From the NCBI GenBank assembly GCA_017531505.1, contig JAFXKX010000008.1:1-64000 (forward strand): 64,000 bases of DNA, written 5' to 3'. A model generated the notes under the pieces. The model saw nothing but the letters and a program-made list of their open reading frames with translations, searched no databases and was not told the DNA's origin. Below, in pieces: positions 24,972 through 33,206 of the stretch. The translations under genes were made by a program, and so were the position numbers. The stretch is from Clostridia bacterium (lineage in GTDB: Bacteria > Bacillota > Clostridia > Christensenellales > Christensenellaceae). Position 1 is the first letter of the stretch, and the number at the start of each line of letters is the position of its first letter.

Positions 24972-26171
24972 TTATTTATTCAATGCAATATACTGATCGC
25001 GGATCAGTTCCATCAGCATACGTTCGTCCTTGTCCTCTTCAGACAGCCCGGAGAATTCTCTCAATACGCCGAATACGCCGTCCTTTTCCAGAATCTCTTT
25101 GAGTTCGCAGGAGGTCGGATCTTCCGGGTTGTGATAGATCATTGCCAATGCCGCAATGCTTGCCAAGAAGAAGGGGATCTTTCCGCCCTTGAGACAAGCC
25201 AGCGCCGGGCCGATATCACGGTCAGGTTTGCTCAGTTTGCGGCGCATATCAAATACGACGCGGGCAAAACCGTCGTTGGACTCCGGATTGCTCCAAGTCG
25301 CCCACGGGTCCCGGGCAAAGTCGCGCTTGACTTCTTCTGCCGTCAGACCATATTCAGCCGCCACACCATATACTGCTTCGTTATCTGCCATCTCGCGCAC
25401 ACATTTCTCTGCATAGGGATCGATGGTTGCTTCCCGGACATAGGTATAACCCAAATAGCTGCCGTACAAAGATACGGCAAAATGCTTCATATTCGTGCTC
25501 CAGATCTTGTAGGTAAACCGCGCACCCAGTCTGTCCTGCAGCCCGACACGCACACCTTCGGGCACGCCTGCCTTCAGAGCATCGGGGTCTGCATACAGGC
25601 TGTCGCCATAGCCTGCGGAAATCGCCAGCGGATCTTTTGCCAACATTTCGGGCGTTGCATCTACAACCAGACGGCCGACCAGCGTTTCGGTAATACCAAC
25701 ATTTTTATCAAAATATGCCTTGCCTGCTTCGTCCAGATGGGGCAGAATGCACTCACGAATGATTTTTGTAGACTGCAGGAAGTTTACACACATATAGATG
25801 TCAAAGGCTTCCTCGGGAGATTCTGCTGCTTTACGGTTGATCGCCTGCGCCAGCAACTTGCCCAGATCCGGGCACGCCACCGGGTATACCGGCAGCATCG
25901 CATATTGCGTATCCACCAGGGCTTGTACACACTGTGCCTGCTCTGTTTCGGTGCAATATGCATCGTAGCCGGAGATCATTACTTCTTCTACAGCTGTTTC
26001 TTCTTTGTTTCCACGGAAGATGATATAACTGCCTTGTGCGCGCAGCTGCTCTGTCTTTTTTGGAGAGTGGACTAAAAATGTAGTATGATATCCGCCTTCC
26101 TGGAACAACTCTGCCAGATAGCCCCTACCGATTTTACCGGCACCTGCTATTACGACATTCTTTTTACCCAT
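24972..26171 (-). CDS. MtlD-like polyol dehydrogenase, paralogue 4 (most divergent)
   Basis: The 399-residue protein keeps IAGAGKIGRGYLAELF and the active site YKIWSTNMKHFAV (K-x4-N-x2-H). It is shorter than the others and less similar: the C-terminal block reads MRRKLSKPDRDIGPALACLKGG. FLVHSPKK after strand 2 has basic residues, which could favour NADP. The start at 26171 is preceded by TAGGAG. The promoter at 26212-26239 (TTGTTT-16-TATAAT) overlaps the region upstream of a divergent lipoprotein gene. Substrate not predictable. Confidence 0.87.
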   Translation of the reverse strand: MGKKNVVIAGAGKIGRGYLAELFQEGGYHTTFLVHSPKKTEQLRAQGSYIIFRGNKEETAVEEVMISGYDAYCTETEQAQCVQALVDTQYAMLPVYPVACPDLGKLLAQAINRKAAESPEEAFDIYMCVNFLQSTKIIRECILPHLDEAGKAYFDKNVGITETLVGRLVVDATPEMLAKDPLAISAGYGDSLYADPDALKAGVPEGVRVGLQDRLGARFTYKIWSTNMKHFAVSLYGSYLGYTYVREATIDPYAEKCVREMADNEAVYGVAAEYGLTAEEVKRDFARDPWATWSNPESNDGFARVVFDMRRKLSKPDRDIGPALACLKGGKIPFFLASIAALAMIYHNPEDPTSCELKEILEKDGVFGVLREFSGLSEEDKDERMLMELIRDQYIALNK

Positions 26172-26211
26172 AAAAATAGCTCCTATTTTAATTGAAATCT
26201 CATTACTTTTT

Positions 26212-26239
26212 ATTATACAATAAATACGAATCGAAACAA
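26212..26239 (-). promoter_or_regulatory. promoter of dehydrogenase paralogue 4
   Basis: On the minus strand TTGTTT (26234-26239), 16 bp and TATAAT (26212-26217). AGATTTCAA (26192-26200), one base from the element behind paralogues 1 and 3, follows the -10. Confidence 0.65.
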
Positions 26240-26274
26240 CTGTTTTTATCAGAATCTTTTGCGAGGTATGCATC

Positions 26275-26766
26275 ATGCGCAGTATATGTCTGATATTGAG
26301 TGTTCTGCTTTGCGCAAGTTTATTATTTGGCTGCGCTCATACAGGCAATACTCAAAACACCTCTGTTACCGTAGATCCGACTGAGCCCTATCGTCTTGGG
26401 CTGCAGACAGAATATAACGGCTATATCCGCCTTTCTTTTGCCACCCTCATTTCTTATGATTGGCTCAGCGTCAACTCCAATAAGCCCGCTGTTATCGCCC
26501 GACAATACTCTCTTGTCGATCTGATCTCTCATGTGACGGAAATCTCTGCTTCCCATACAAACGGGTATGTCACGCTCAGTTTCTCAGACGATGTCACCAA
26601 CTGTGAGATCTATCGCTGGAAACCCTCCAGACGGGATCAGATCTCCAGCGTGCCTATGACCGACAGAGTATTCTCTCTATGCAGCGACGGGCGCATTTAT
26701 ATTTACGAGATCATTACCGAATACGAGGCGGGGTCTGCTTCCTATTTGTTTTTGGAAATGCCCTAA
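26275..26766 (+). CDS. putative lipoprotein, unknown function
   Basis: The 163-residue protein has a signal peptide ending in a lipobox (LLFGC, Cys20) and is predicted to be lipid-anchored outside the membrane. The mature part (about 143 residues) is rich in beta-type sequence and has no motif I recognise. The start is supported by GCGAGG 8 nt upstream. It is divergent from dehydrogenase paralogue 4 and ends at a strong terminator, so it is monocistronic. Confidence 0.75.
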   Translation: MRSICLILSVLLCASLLFGCAHTGNTQNTSVTVDPTEPYRLGLQTEYNGYIRLSFATLISYDWLSVNSNKPAVIARQYSLVDLISHVTEISASHTNGYVTLSFSDDVTNCEIYRWKPSRRDQISSVPMTDRVFSLCSDGRIYIYEIITEYEAGSASYLFLEMP

Positions 26767-26782
26767 CGTGATTTTGTCAAAC

Positions 26783-26817
26783 AAAAAAGCATCTGCTGAC
26801 AGCAGATGCTTTTTTTG
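26783..26817. terminator. bidirectional terminator
   Basis: AAAAAAGCATCTGCT-gac-AGCAGATGCTTTTTTT lies between the convergent lipoprotein (+) and repeat-tailed membrane protein (-) genes. Confidence 0.92.
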
Positions 26818-26827
26818 GTTTTGCTCA

Positions 26828-27541
26828 TCATTCCATAGAAGTGGGCCCCATCTTCTCCTGTGGACCGAAATTAGCCGTTCTCTCGAGCTGCGCCGGTTGC
26901 TCTGCAGTAACAAGCACTTCGGGCTGTTCAGGCACAATCGGCATTTCCGGCTGCACGGATGCCTCGGGCACTACGGACGCTTCCGGCGCTACGGGCGCCT
27001 CAGGCACTACGGGCACTTCCGGCTGTACAGGTACCACGGGCATAACAGGCGCTTCGGGTTGTACCGGCGCCGCTGCGTGCAGCGGTGCATATTTCTCCAT
27101 TTTCACCCCTGCGCGCACACCCATAATCAGATAAATCAGAATCCAGATATGGAACGCAATATCCAGCACATCTTCTATCATAAAGCCTAAATAGATCCAA
27201 TAAACCAGTGCCAGACAGTCGATACAAAACAGTACCAGTGCTGCCGTCATCCAGCTTTTGCGTTTTTTACTCATAAAATAGCACAGCAAAAATGCGCCGA
27301 TAATGAGCAGTGCTGCTCCATAACCGATATAGGTGTACGTCTGGCTATAGGTAAGTCCGGTCCCCAGCCAACCGTAGAACACAGCCAACTGTGGCAGGAT
27401 CGCGGCAAATAAAAAACTCAAGTCTGCTTCCGCGATCAGGAGCAAAATATTGACTGCCGTCAATATTGTCATCATCAGCAAATTACTCCGTGCACGAGCA
27501 TACTGCGCTTCATATTTCGCTCTCAAATTGATCTGATCCAT
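26828..27541 (-). CDS. membrane protein with C-terminal Pro/Val/Glu/Ala repeat tail
   Basis: The 237-residue protein has four to five membrane segments in residues ~20-145 and then a soluble tail. The tail is made of degenerate 5-6-residue repeats of the form V-x-P-E-A/x-P-V (for example VVPEAPVAPEASVVPEASV), residues ~155-215. It ends in a short non-repetitive EKMGPTSME segment. Such tails are usually extended and disordered spacers. I do not recognise the membrane domain. The repeats at DNA level (27,000 region) could vary in copy number. The start is preceded by GAGAGG. Confidence 0.7.
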   Translation of the reverse strand: MDQINLRAKYEAQYARARSNLLMMTILTAVNILLLIAEADLSFLFAAILPQLAVFYGWLGTGLTYSQTYTYIGYGAALLIIGAFLLCYFMSKKRKSWMTAALVLFCIDCLALVYWIYLGFMIEDVLDIAFHIWILIYLIMGVRAGVKMEKYAPLHAAAPVQPEAPVMPVVPVQPEVPVVPEAPVAPEASVVPEASVQPEMPIVPEQPEVLVTAEQPAQLERTANFGPQEKMGPTSME

Positions 27542-27635
27542 AACAGAACCTCTCTTTGTGATTTTCTGCCTTCATTATATGTTACAAAAAGTTATTTGTA
27601 AACCGCCGAATGGGGTGGAAAGAATTGTTTACATA

Positions 27636-27644
27636 TGCTATGAT
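27636..27644 (+). promoter_or_regulatory. extended -10 promoter of the M42 peptidase gene
   Basis: TGCTATGAT is an extended -10 element with a weak TGGAAA (27616-27621) 17 bp upstream of the hexamer. Confidence 0.45.
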
Positions 27645-27695
27645 ACTCGTATATTTCGACAGAATATATCATTCCGATCCCTATGGAGGTGTTTT

Positions 27696-28727
27696 ATGCA
27701 GCAATATACATCTTATATTCTCGAGCAGGCAAAAGCACTGCTGTCCATCAACAGCCCCACCGGTTACACACAAAAGGTCAGCGCTTATCTGATGGAAGAA
27801 GCTGCCCGCCTTGGTATCAGCGCCGTACAAACCGTAAAAGGCGGTGTGCTCTTTGACCTGGGCGGCTCCGACAGTGACAATGCCGTATTTCTCGAAGCCC
27901 ATGTAGATACACTGGGCGCCATGGTGGCCGAGATCAAATCCAACGGCCGTCTGCGTCTCGATAAGCTGGGCGGTCTCAATGCCAATAATGTCGAGGCAGA
28001 AAACTGTACGCTCTATACCCGCTTTGGGCAGGAGTACGAGGGTACTTTCCAGTTGTGCAACCCCTCCATCCATGTCAACCTCAAATACAATGACATTGCT
28101 CGCAGCTTTGATACCTGTGAACTGGTACTGGATGAGCCTGTCCGCAGCGCAGCAGACGTACGTGCGCTGGGCATCGACGTAGGCGACATCGTCTGCCCCG
28201 ACCCTCGCACCGTCATCACCCGCAGCGGTTATATCAAAAGCCGCTTTTTGGACGATAAACTGAGCGCCTCCATTCTGCTGGGCTATGCCAAATACCTCAA
28301 AGAGAGCGGCATCTTGCCTGCCCGCCGCATCTATATGCACTTTACCGTATTCGAAGAAGTCGGTCATGGCGGTGCAGCCTCTGTACCCGCAGGTGTCACT
28401 GAAGCCATCTCGGTGGATATGGGCTGCGTAGGCGACGGTCTGCAGTGTACCGAGCATCAGGTATCCATCTGCGCCAAAGATTCCGGCGGCCCTTATCACG
28501 AGTTGGTCACCACCGGTCTTGTACGTGCGGCGCGGGAGGCCGGCGTGGATTATGCCATCGATATCTATCCCCGCTACGGTTCGGATGTAGAGTCGACCTT
28601 GAGCGCGGGCCACGATGTACGTCACGGGCTGATCGGCCCCGGCGTATACGCTTCCCATGGCTATGAACGCAGCCATACCGACGGTGTTGTCAACACCTTC
28701 CGTCTGCTGCAGGCGTACCTCGGCTGA
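27696..28727 (+). CDS. M42-family metallopeptidase (glutamyl/deblocking aminopeptidase type)
   Basis: The 343-residue cytosolic enzyme has the co-catalytic metal-site motifs of peptidase family M42: LEAHVDTLGAMV (metal His and Asp), FLDDKLSAS (bridging Asp), the catalytic FEEVGHGG (Glu-Glu) and a C-terminal ASHGYERSHTDGV (metal His). The family removes N-terminal residues from peptides as large tetrahedral dodecamers. Exact specificity is unknown. The start at 27696 follows GGAGGT by 5 nt. It lies 66 bp upstream of a membrane protein gene and may be cotranscribed with it. Confidence 0.9.
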   Translation: MQQYTSYILEQAKALLSINSPTGYTQKVSAYLMEEAARLGISAVQTVKGGVLFDLGGSDSDNAVFLEAHVDTLGAMVAEIKSNGRLRLDKLGGLNANNVEAENCTLYTRFGQEYEGTFQLCNPSIHVNLKYNDIARSFDTCELVLDEPVRSAADVRALGIDVGDIVCPDPRTVITRSGYIKSRFLDDKLSASILLGYAKYLKESGILPARRIYMHFTVFEEVGHGGAASVPAGVTEAISVDMGCVGDGLQCTEHQVSICAKDSGGPYHELVTTGLVRAAREAGVDYAIDIYPRYGSDVESTLSAGHDVRHGLIGPGVYASHGYERSHTDGVVNTFRLLQAYLG

Positions 28728-28793
28728 ACATAAACGGCACTGACAGCAACTGCTGTTAAATACATCAATGCAAAGAAGGTAACCACAAGAGAT

Positions 28794-29645
28794 ATGTTTG
28801 CTTTTGTAAAAAAGCCTGCCAAAGAGATCTATCATCGCGATAAATGGTATCTTTGGCGACTGTTCTCCATCGTCATCGCACTGTATCTGTGCAAAGACAT
28901 CCTGCTTGCGCTGACAAGCAGCCTGCCTGCATTGCCCCATACTCTGCTGGATGCGGTACTCAGTATCGCTCTCATCCCCTTTGGCTTTGGCATTTCGCAT
29001 ATGCTCATCCACGAAGAGCATTACGACCATATGAAAGCCGACGGCCTGTTCCGCTTCTATCGCGACCCCAAGATCGTCATCCGTTGTCTGATACTGGTAT
29101 TGCTTACCACCGGTGTCGTCAAAGGTATCGTATGGGGTCTGGAGGAAGTGCTGCATCATCTGATCCACAACCACACGCTGTTGGTCATCATCGAGATCCT
29201 CATCTTCGTCATCGAAGAGGCGATCATTGCTTACTTCTATCTGGTACATTATCTGTTCCTAATGCACGAAGGGCATTCTTTATTCGACATCATCAAAACC
29301 TCTTACCACGCCATGCAGGGTGACATCCTCAACCATTTGTGTTTTGACTTTTCTCTGTTTGCATGGTATATCCTGCCTGTCGGCATCTGGTTGGGGCTTG
29401 GTGGATTGATCAGTCTGCTGTCCGGCAATGGCTTTGTACTGCCGTCGCTGGATCTGCGCACGTTGTCCGGTGATCTGTACTCCATTCTGTATACTGTGAT
29501 CATTACGATATTCTATTTCTTCTACACGCCTTATGTAGCCCTGGCAAAGATTCTCTTTGCAGAGCACGCATGGGAGGAAGCCAAAGAACATGGCAAAGTC
29601 ACCAGTACACGCAGCCTGCCGAAACAGACCCGCGTAACCAAATAA
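28794..29645 (+). CDS. multi-pass membrane protein, DUF975-like
   Basis: The 283-residue protein has six hydrophobic segments and a hydrophilic, basic C-terminus (KQTRVTK). The order of segments and the stretches FGFGISHMLIHEEHYDHMKADGLF, DIIKTSYHAMQGD and FYTPYVALAKILFAEHAWEEA resemble DUF975 integral membrane proteins, but the match is only moderate. Its function is not known. The ATG at 28794 lacks a strong SD (AGAAGG is 15 nt away), so translation may be weak or coupled to the peptidase gene before it. Confidence 0.65.
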   Translation: MFAFVKKPAKEIYHRDKWYLWRLFSIVIALYLCKDILLALTSSLPALPHTLLDAVLSIALIPFGFGISHMLIHEEHYDHMKADGLFRFYRDPKIVIRCLILVLLTTGVVKGIVWGLEEVLHHLIHNHTLLVIIEILIFVIEEAIIAYFYLVHYLFLMHEGHSLFDIIKTSYHAMQGDILNHLCFDFSLFAWYILPVGIWLGLGGLISLLSGNGFVLPSLDLRTLSGDLYSILYTVIITIFYFFYTPYVALAKILFAEHAWEEAKEHGKVTSTRSLPKQTRVTK

Positions 29646-29646
29646 C

Positions 29647-29683
29647 AAAAAAAGACCTCGTTCATAACGAGGTCTTTTTTTTG
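29647..29683 (+). terminator. terminator after the DUF975-like gene
   Basis: AAAAAAAGACCTCGTT/AACGAGGTCTTTTTTTT is a strong stem just after the stop. It may also serve the convergent DUF4230 gene. Confidence 0.9.
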
Positions 29684-29703
29684 TATGTTTTTCGTCCGGG
29701 TGC

Positions 29704-30363
29704 TTACCCGATTACCGTTACGGCATACCCAAACCGGTCCACGAAATTTTCGATCAGCGCCTTCATATGATCCTCTGCCAGGGCGTAGACGCCCTCCTGT
29801 TCTGCCTGTACCAATGCCTGTTGCTCTATCTCTTCTATGATCAGATGATATTGCGTGAATTCGATGGGATTGAGCAAATTGTTCCGTTCTTCGCAGACCA
29901 GACTGTCATTGATAATATAGTTATCCTTTATCTGTGCCGGTGGCAGCGTGATCGTGATCGTTTGTGCCCTGCTATCGATCTCTGTTTTGATCTTATCGAT
30001 ATCATAGCCTACCTTGATGATCCCTTTGCCTGCCAGCGATATCTCGTTTTTGGTGCCGGGGATACGTACATCCCCCAGCCATTCCCGCCAATGTTCTGCC
30101 GTTTCCGCAAAGGTATATTCATAGCAATAGGTACAAAGCTGTCCGATCTCCTGCAGCTGCCCGCGGATCTCCTGCTCGGTCACCGCCCGTTTCGCAGATT
30201 CTCCCGGCAGCTGTATATCCACCGTTCTCTGTGCCCCGGCATACTCCTGTGCCGTATCGGGTTTATAAAAAACTCCTGCCAGATTGTATATCAGCAGCAG
30301 CACAGCTGCCATGCACAGCAGTTGTTTTGCCCACCTCCATATGGTATACAGTTTCTGTTTCAT
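29704..30363 (-). CDS. DUF4230 domain membrane-anchored protein
   Basis: The 219-residue protein has one N-terminal membrane segment (QLLCMAAVLLLIYNLAGVF) and an extracytoplasmic domain with DVRIPGTKNEISLAGKGIIKVGYDI and TITITLPPAQIKDNYI, which match DUF4230. The role of the family is not established. The start at 30363 follows GTGAGGG and lies 8 bp after the stop of a 26-residue ORF, which suggests coupled translation. Confidence 0.8.
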   Translation of the reverse strand: MKQKLYTIWRWAKQLLCMAAVLLLIYNLAGVFYKPDTAQEYAGAQRTVDIQLPGESAKRAVTEQEIRGQLQEIGQLCTYCYEYTFAETAEHWREWLGDVRIPGTKNEISLAGKGIIKVGYDIDKIKTEIDSRAQTITITLPPAQIKDNYIINDSLVCEERNNLLNPIEFTQYHLIIEEIEQQALVQAEQEGVYALAEDHMKALIENFVDRFGYAVTVIG

Positions 30364-30371
30364 TGCATCCC

Positions 30372-30452
30372 TCACAACCATGCAGTCAAAAATACCCACG
30401 CGTAGAAGACACCCACGCCGATCGCGCACCATTTCAATATTTTCCCGAACAC
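30372..30452 (-). CDS. 26-residue membrane peptide, GTG start
   Basis: A GTG at 30452 with a perfect AGGAGG 9 nt upstream opens a frame for FGKILKWCAIGVGVFYAWVF plus LTAWL, almost entirely one membrane segment with basic residues at the N-terminal side. It stops at 30372, 8 bp before the DUF4230 start. The strong SD and tight spacing are the evidence that it is translated; it may be a small membrane protein or a translational leader. Confidence 0.5.
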   Translation of the reverse strand: MFGKILKWCAIGVGVFYAWVFLTAWL

Positions 30453-30548
30453 TTCCGATGTCCTCCTGTTTCTTGATCGTTCCTCTCCCGGTACGCTTAC
30501 AGTATACAGAAATATCTGTCCCAAAAAACGGACATTTGGGGCAAACAA

Positions 30549-30584
30549 AAAGATCATCCGCGGTTTTCGCCGGGATGATCTTTT
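30549..30584 (-). terminator. terminator after the ABC permease gene
   Basis: AAAAGATCATCC...GGATGATCTTTT with an inner GCGG/CCGC-type extension, 22 bp after the minus-strand stop at 30606. Confidence 0.85.
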
Positions 30585-30605
30585 CTTATGGTTTGTTATC
30601 GGAAA

Positions 30606-33200
30606 TCACTCTTCATACTGCAGAGATTTTGCAATACAGCGTGCTCTGTCGAGTCTGCGGCTGTACCATACTGCAGCCAGCAGAATCAAGGGCAGGCAGG
30701 CCGCCACAAACAATCCCATATCCCGCAGCGCCAGCAGCACAGCGTCCACCAGCATCTTGCCCAGCTGTCCAAAGCCGTACTGATATGCCGATACATAGTA
30801 AGTCTCACCAAAGGTCAGTATGGGGAACATGATGGTCACTACGCGTTTGAGGTAGAACAAGCCTTCCCAGATAAAGCTGCGGAAAATCAGTTTATCCGGC
30901 ACACCCATGCGGAACATCAGCCCATAGGTAGGCTCGTACAGTTCTCTCGAGCGCTGGTAGATCATGATCCATACGCACAGCAGCAGCAATGCCGATCCGG
31001 CTGCAGCCACAATGGCCGCAAACAATACCGTCGCCTTGACCACCTGTTTGACCTGTACGGTGTGTCTGTCAAAATAACTTTCCACGCCGTATACACCGTC
31101 GGTGATCGCTTCTACCGCCGCTTTTGCATCTGCATATTCCTGTTCGGTGCAGTCGTCTTTCATATACAGTTTGAAGCCTTTGATCTCGTCAAGGAAATCC
31201 AGCCCCTGCGCCGTCTGCTCGGATACGATCACATATACACCCGCACTGACGTTGACGTCAGAGTCATATGCGCCATACCCGTAGTCCAGCCAGATATGAT
31301 CCCTCAATACTTTGGATACTTCCAGCGTCTGTTCGTGGTATGTAAATACATCCAGTCTGTCGCCGATCTCTTGCACCGGCACCGTGCTGCCCAGCATACC
31401 AAAGCGAATGGTGTCGCCCTCTGCATAAATGTCGTTTGTATGGACCTTAGATTCCTCGATGGAGTCTGCCAGATCAGGGCAAATCATAATACATTTGCCC
31501 TCCGCCAGTTGTGCTGCCACATCCAGTTCCGGATACTGGCTTTGCAGTGCCTGCTGTAGTTCTTCATCCAGTACCCACACGGTATAACCACGCTGTGTTA
31601 CTTCCAGCCGCTTGGGCACGACGGTAATATCTGTAATTGCCTTGCTGCCGGGCACATTGTCTACACGTTTGATCTCCTGCGCATAGGCGCTGTAGTGGGC
31701 GGGGAATACCAGGCTGGCGATCTCGCCGCCATACTGCTTATCCATATACGCCACGCCGGGCATGGATTCCAGCGCTTCCACTGCCTGTTCGTCCAGATAC
31801 TCACCCTGCCAAATGGCAAACTTGCCGTAACGGGCGGTTTGCTTTCCTTCCTCGGTATAAACAGCCGCTTCCATAGAGCGCTGTGTATGCTGCATATTGA
31901 GCCGGTAGTTTCCTTCCTTCAGTTCCATAAACCCGCACATCAAGGTGATAAATACCAACGATGTCGCAATGGCCGCCCAATATGCCGGGCTGCGATTGCT
32001 GTATTTACGGCGCTTGCCAAAGGTATATGCCAGACCTTTTCTGACCGGCATTGCCACCAACACTTTGCCTTCGCGACGCTGTGTATAGGATGCATCCTGC
32101 AGCGGCAATATGCTCTTGCGCGTATACACCACTACGGTGATGATGGTCGTGACTGCCGCAATGATCGCCACCGTTAATCCGCCCAAAGGTTCCCACGGAA
32201 TTCCCGTCAAGTGTTTACACAGTGCAAAGATCCCTTCGCCCAGCAGCTGACTCAGCAAAATAGCAGGTACCATCAGCAGCGCCATCCAGACGACCTCTAA
32301 CAGAAGTACATCTTTATGACGCGCACCCTGTGCGTACATTTGATTTGCCAGCTTGCGATACTGCTCCATCTGCGGACGCATGGCAAAGAACAACGCCGCT
32401 GCCATGGCAATGATGGGCGGCAGGATCAGCAGGATTCTCTGCATGATGCCAAAGATCTTGTTCAATCCTCTGTTTTTGTATACGTTGCGGTTGATAAAAT
32501 AACTGTTGCTCTTCTTTTGAACGGTGTCACCAATTCCCTTGAATACCGTTTCGGGATTTTCCTGTTTGCTGAACTGGGAAACATACAGCATCGCGTGCTG
32601 TACCTGTGCCAGTTCCTGCGCTTCCTCCACGCACAGCAGACCGGAGGGCAATCTGTCAGAAGAAGTCCCCTGATCGTACTGCAGCCAATCGCGTCTATAA
32701 TTTGCCGTAAAGCCGGTGATGGTATACTCTTTATCTCCCGAGGGCATCTGGATCGTGATCACATCTCCGATCACCGGCGCCTTTTCAAATTTATCGATCC
32801 AGTTGCTTTCCAGCGCGATCTCACCCGGCACCTCGGGCATCCGTCCCTCTGTCAGCTGGATCCTTGCCAGACTCTGCGCCGTGGCATCATAACCGCCCAG
32901 ACGGATGATCTCTTCTGCCTCTGCCAAGGTATACTCACCACTGCCATAGAACACGCCTATCTGCTCGACAAACATATTGCCTTCCAGCTTTTCCAGGTTT
33001 GCATCGGTCACTTCATAAAATATGCCATGGAACAGGCCGTACTTGCGGCTGTCTTCTTCCAGCATATATTCATCGATATTGGTAAAGAACGCCGGCACGG
33101 CACCCATCAGGCAAAATGCCAGACACAACATCAGGATGGCACCGATTGTACGCAGCTTACGGTCTGTCAATATATGCAATGCTTTTCTGAGCATAGACAT
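30606..33200 (-). CDS. ABC transporter permease, FtsX-like, large extracellular domains
   Basis: The 864-residue protein has an N-terminal membrane segment (LRTIGAILMLCLAFCLMGAVPAFF), a ~220-residue extracellular domain, a three-segment FtsX/MacB-type core (residues ~270-370), a second anchor near residue 420, another extracellular domain and a C-terminal three-segment core. This is the BceB/MacB-like layout used for lipoprotein release, peptide export or antimicrobial-peptide detoxification. The gene starts 6 bp after the ATPase gene. No two-component system is adjacent, so resistance function is not supported by context. The substrate is unknown. Confidence 0.83.
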   Translation of the reverse strand: MSMLRKALHILTDRKLRTIGAILMLCLAFCLMGAVPAFFTNIDEYMLEEDSRKYGLFHGIFYEVTDANLEKLEGNMFVEQIGVFYGSGEYTLAEAEEIIRLGGYDATAQSLARIQLTEGRMPEVPGEIALESNWIDKFEKAPVIGDVITIQMPSGDKEYTITGFTANYRRDWLQYDQGTSSDRLPSGLLCVEEAQELAQVQHAMLYVSQFSKQENPETVFKGIGDTVQKKSNSYFINRNVYKNRGLNKIFGIMQRILLILPPIIAMAAALFFAMRPQMEQYRKLANQMYAQGARHKDVLLLEVVWMALLMVPAILLSQLLGEGIFALCKHLTGIPWEPLGGLTVAIIAAVTTIITVVVYTRKSILPLQDASYTQRREGKVLVAMPVRKGLAYTFGKRRKYSNRSPAYWAAIATSLVFITLMCGFMELKEGNYRLNMQHTQRSMEAAVYTEEGKQTARYGKFAIWQGEYLDEQAVEALESMPGVAYMDKQYGGEIASLVFPAHYSAYAQEIKRVDNVPGSKAITDITVVPKRLEVTQRGYTVWVLDEELQQALQSQYPELDVAAQLAEGKCIMICPDLADSIEESKVHTNDIYAEGDTIRFGMLGSTVPVQEIGDRLDVFTYHEQTLEVSKVLRDHIWLDYGYGAYDSDVNVSAGVYVIVSEQTAQGLDFLDEIKGFKLYMKDDCTEQEYADAKAAVEAITDGVYGVESYFDRHTVQVKQVVKATVLFAAIVAAAGSALLLLCVWIMIYQRSRELYEPTYGLMFRMGVPDKLIFRSFIWEGLFYLKRVVTIMFPILTFGETYYVSAYQYGFGQLGKMLVDAVLLALRDMGLFVAACLPLILLAAVWYSRRLDRARCIAKSLQYEE

Positions 33201-33206
33201 CCTCCT

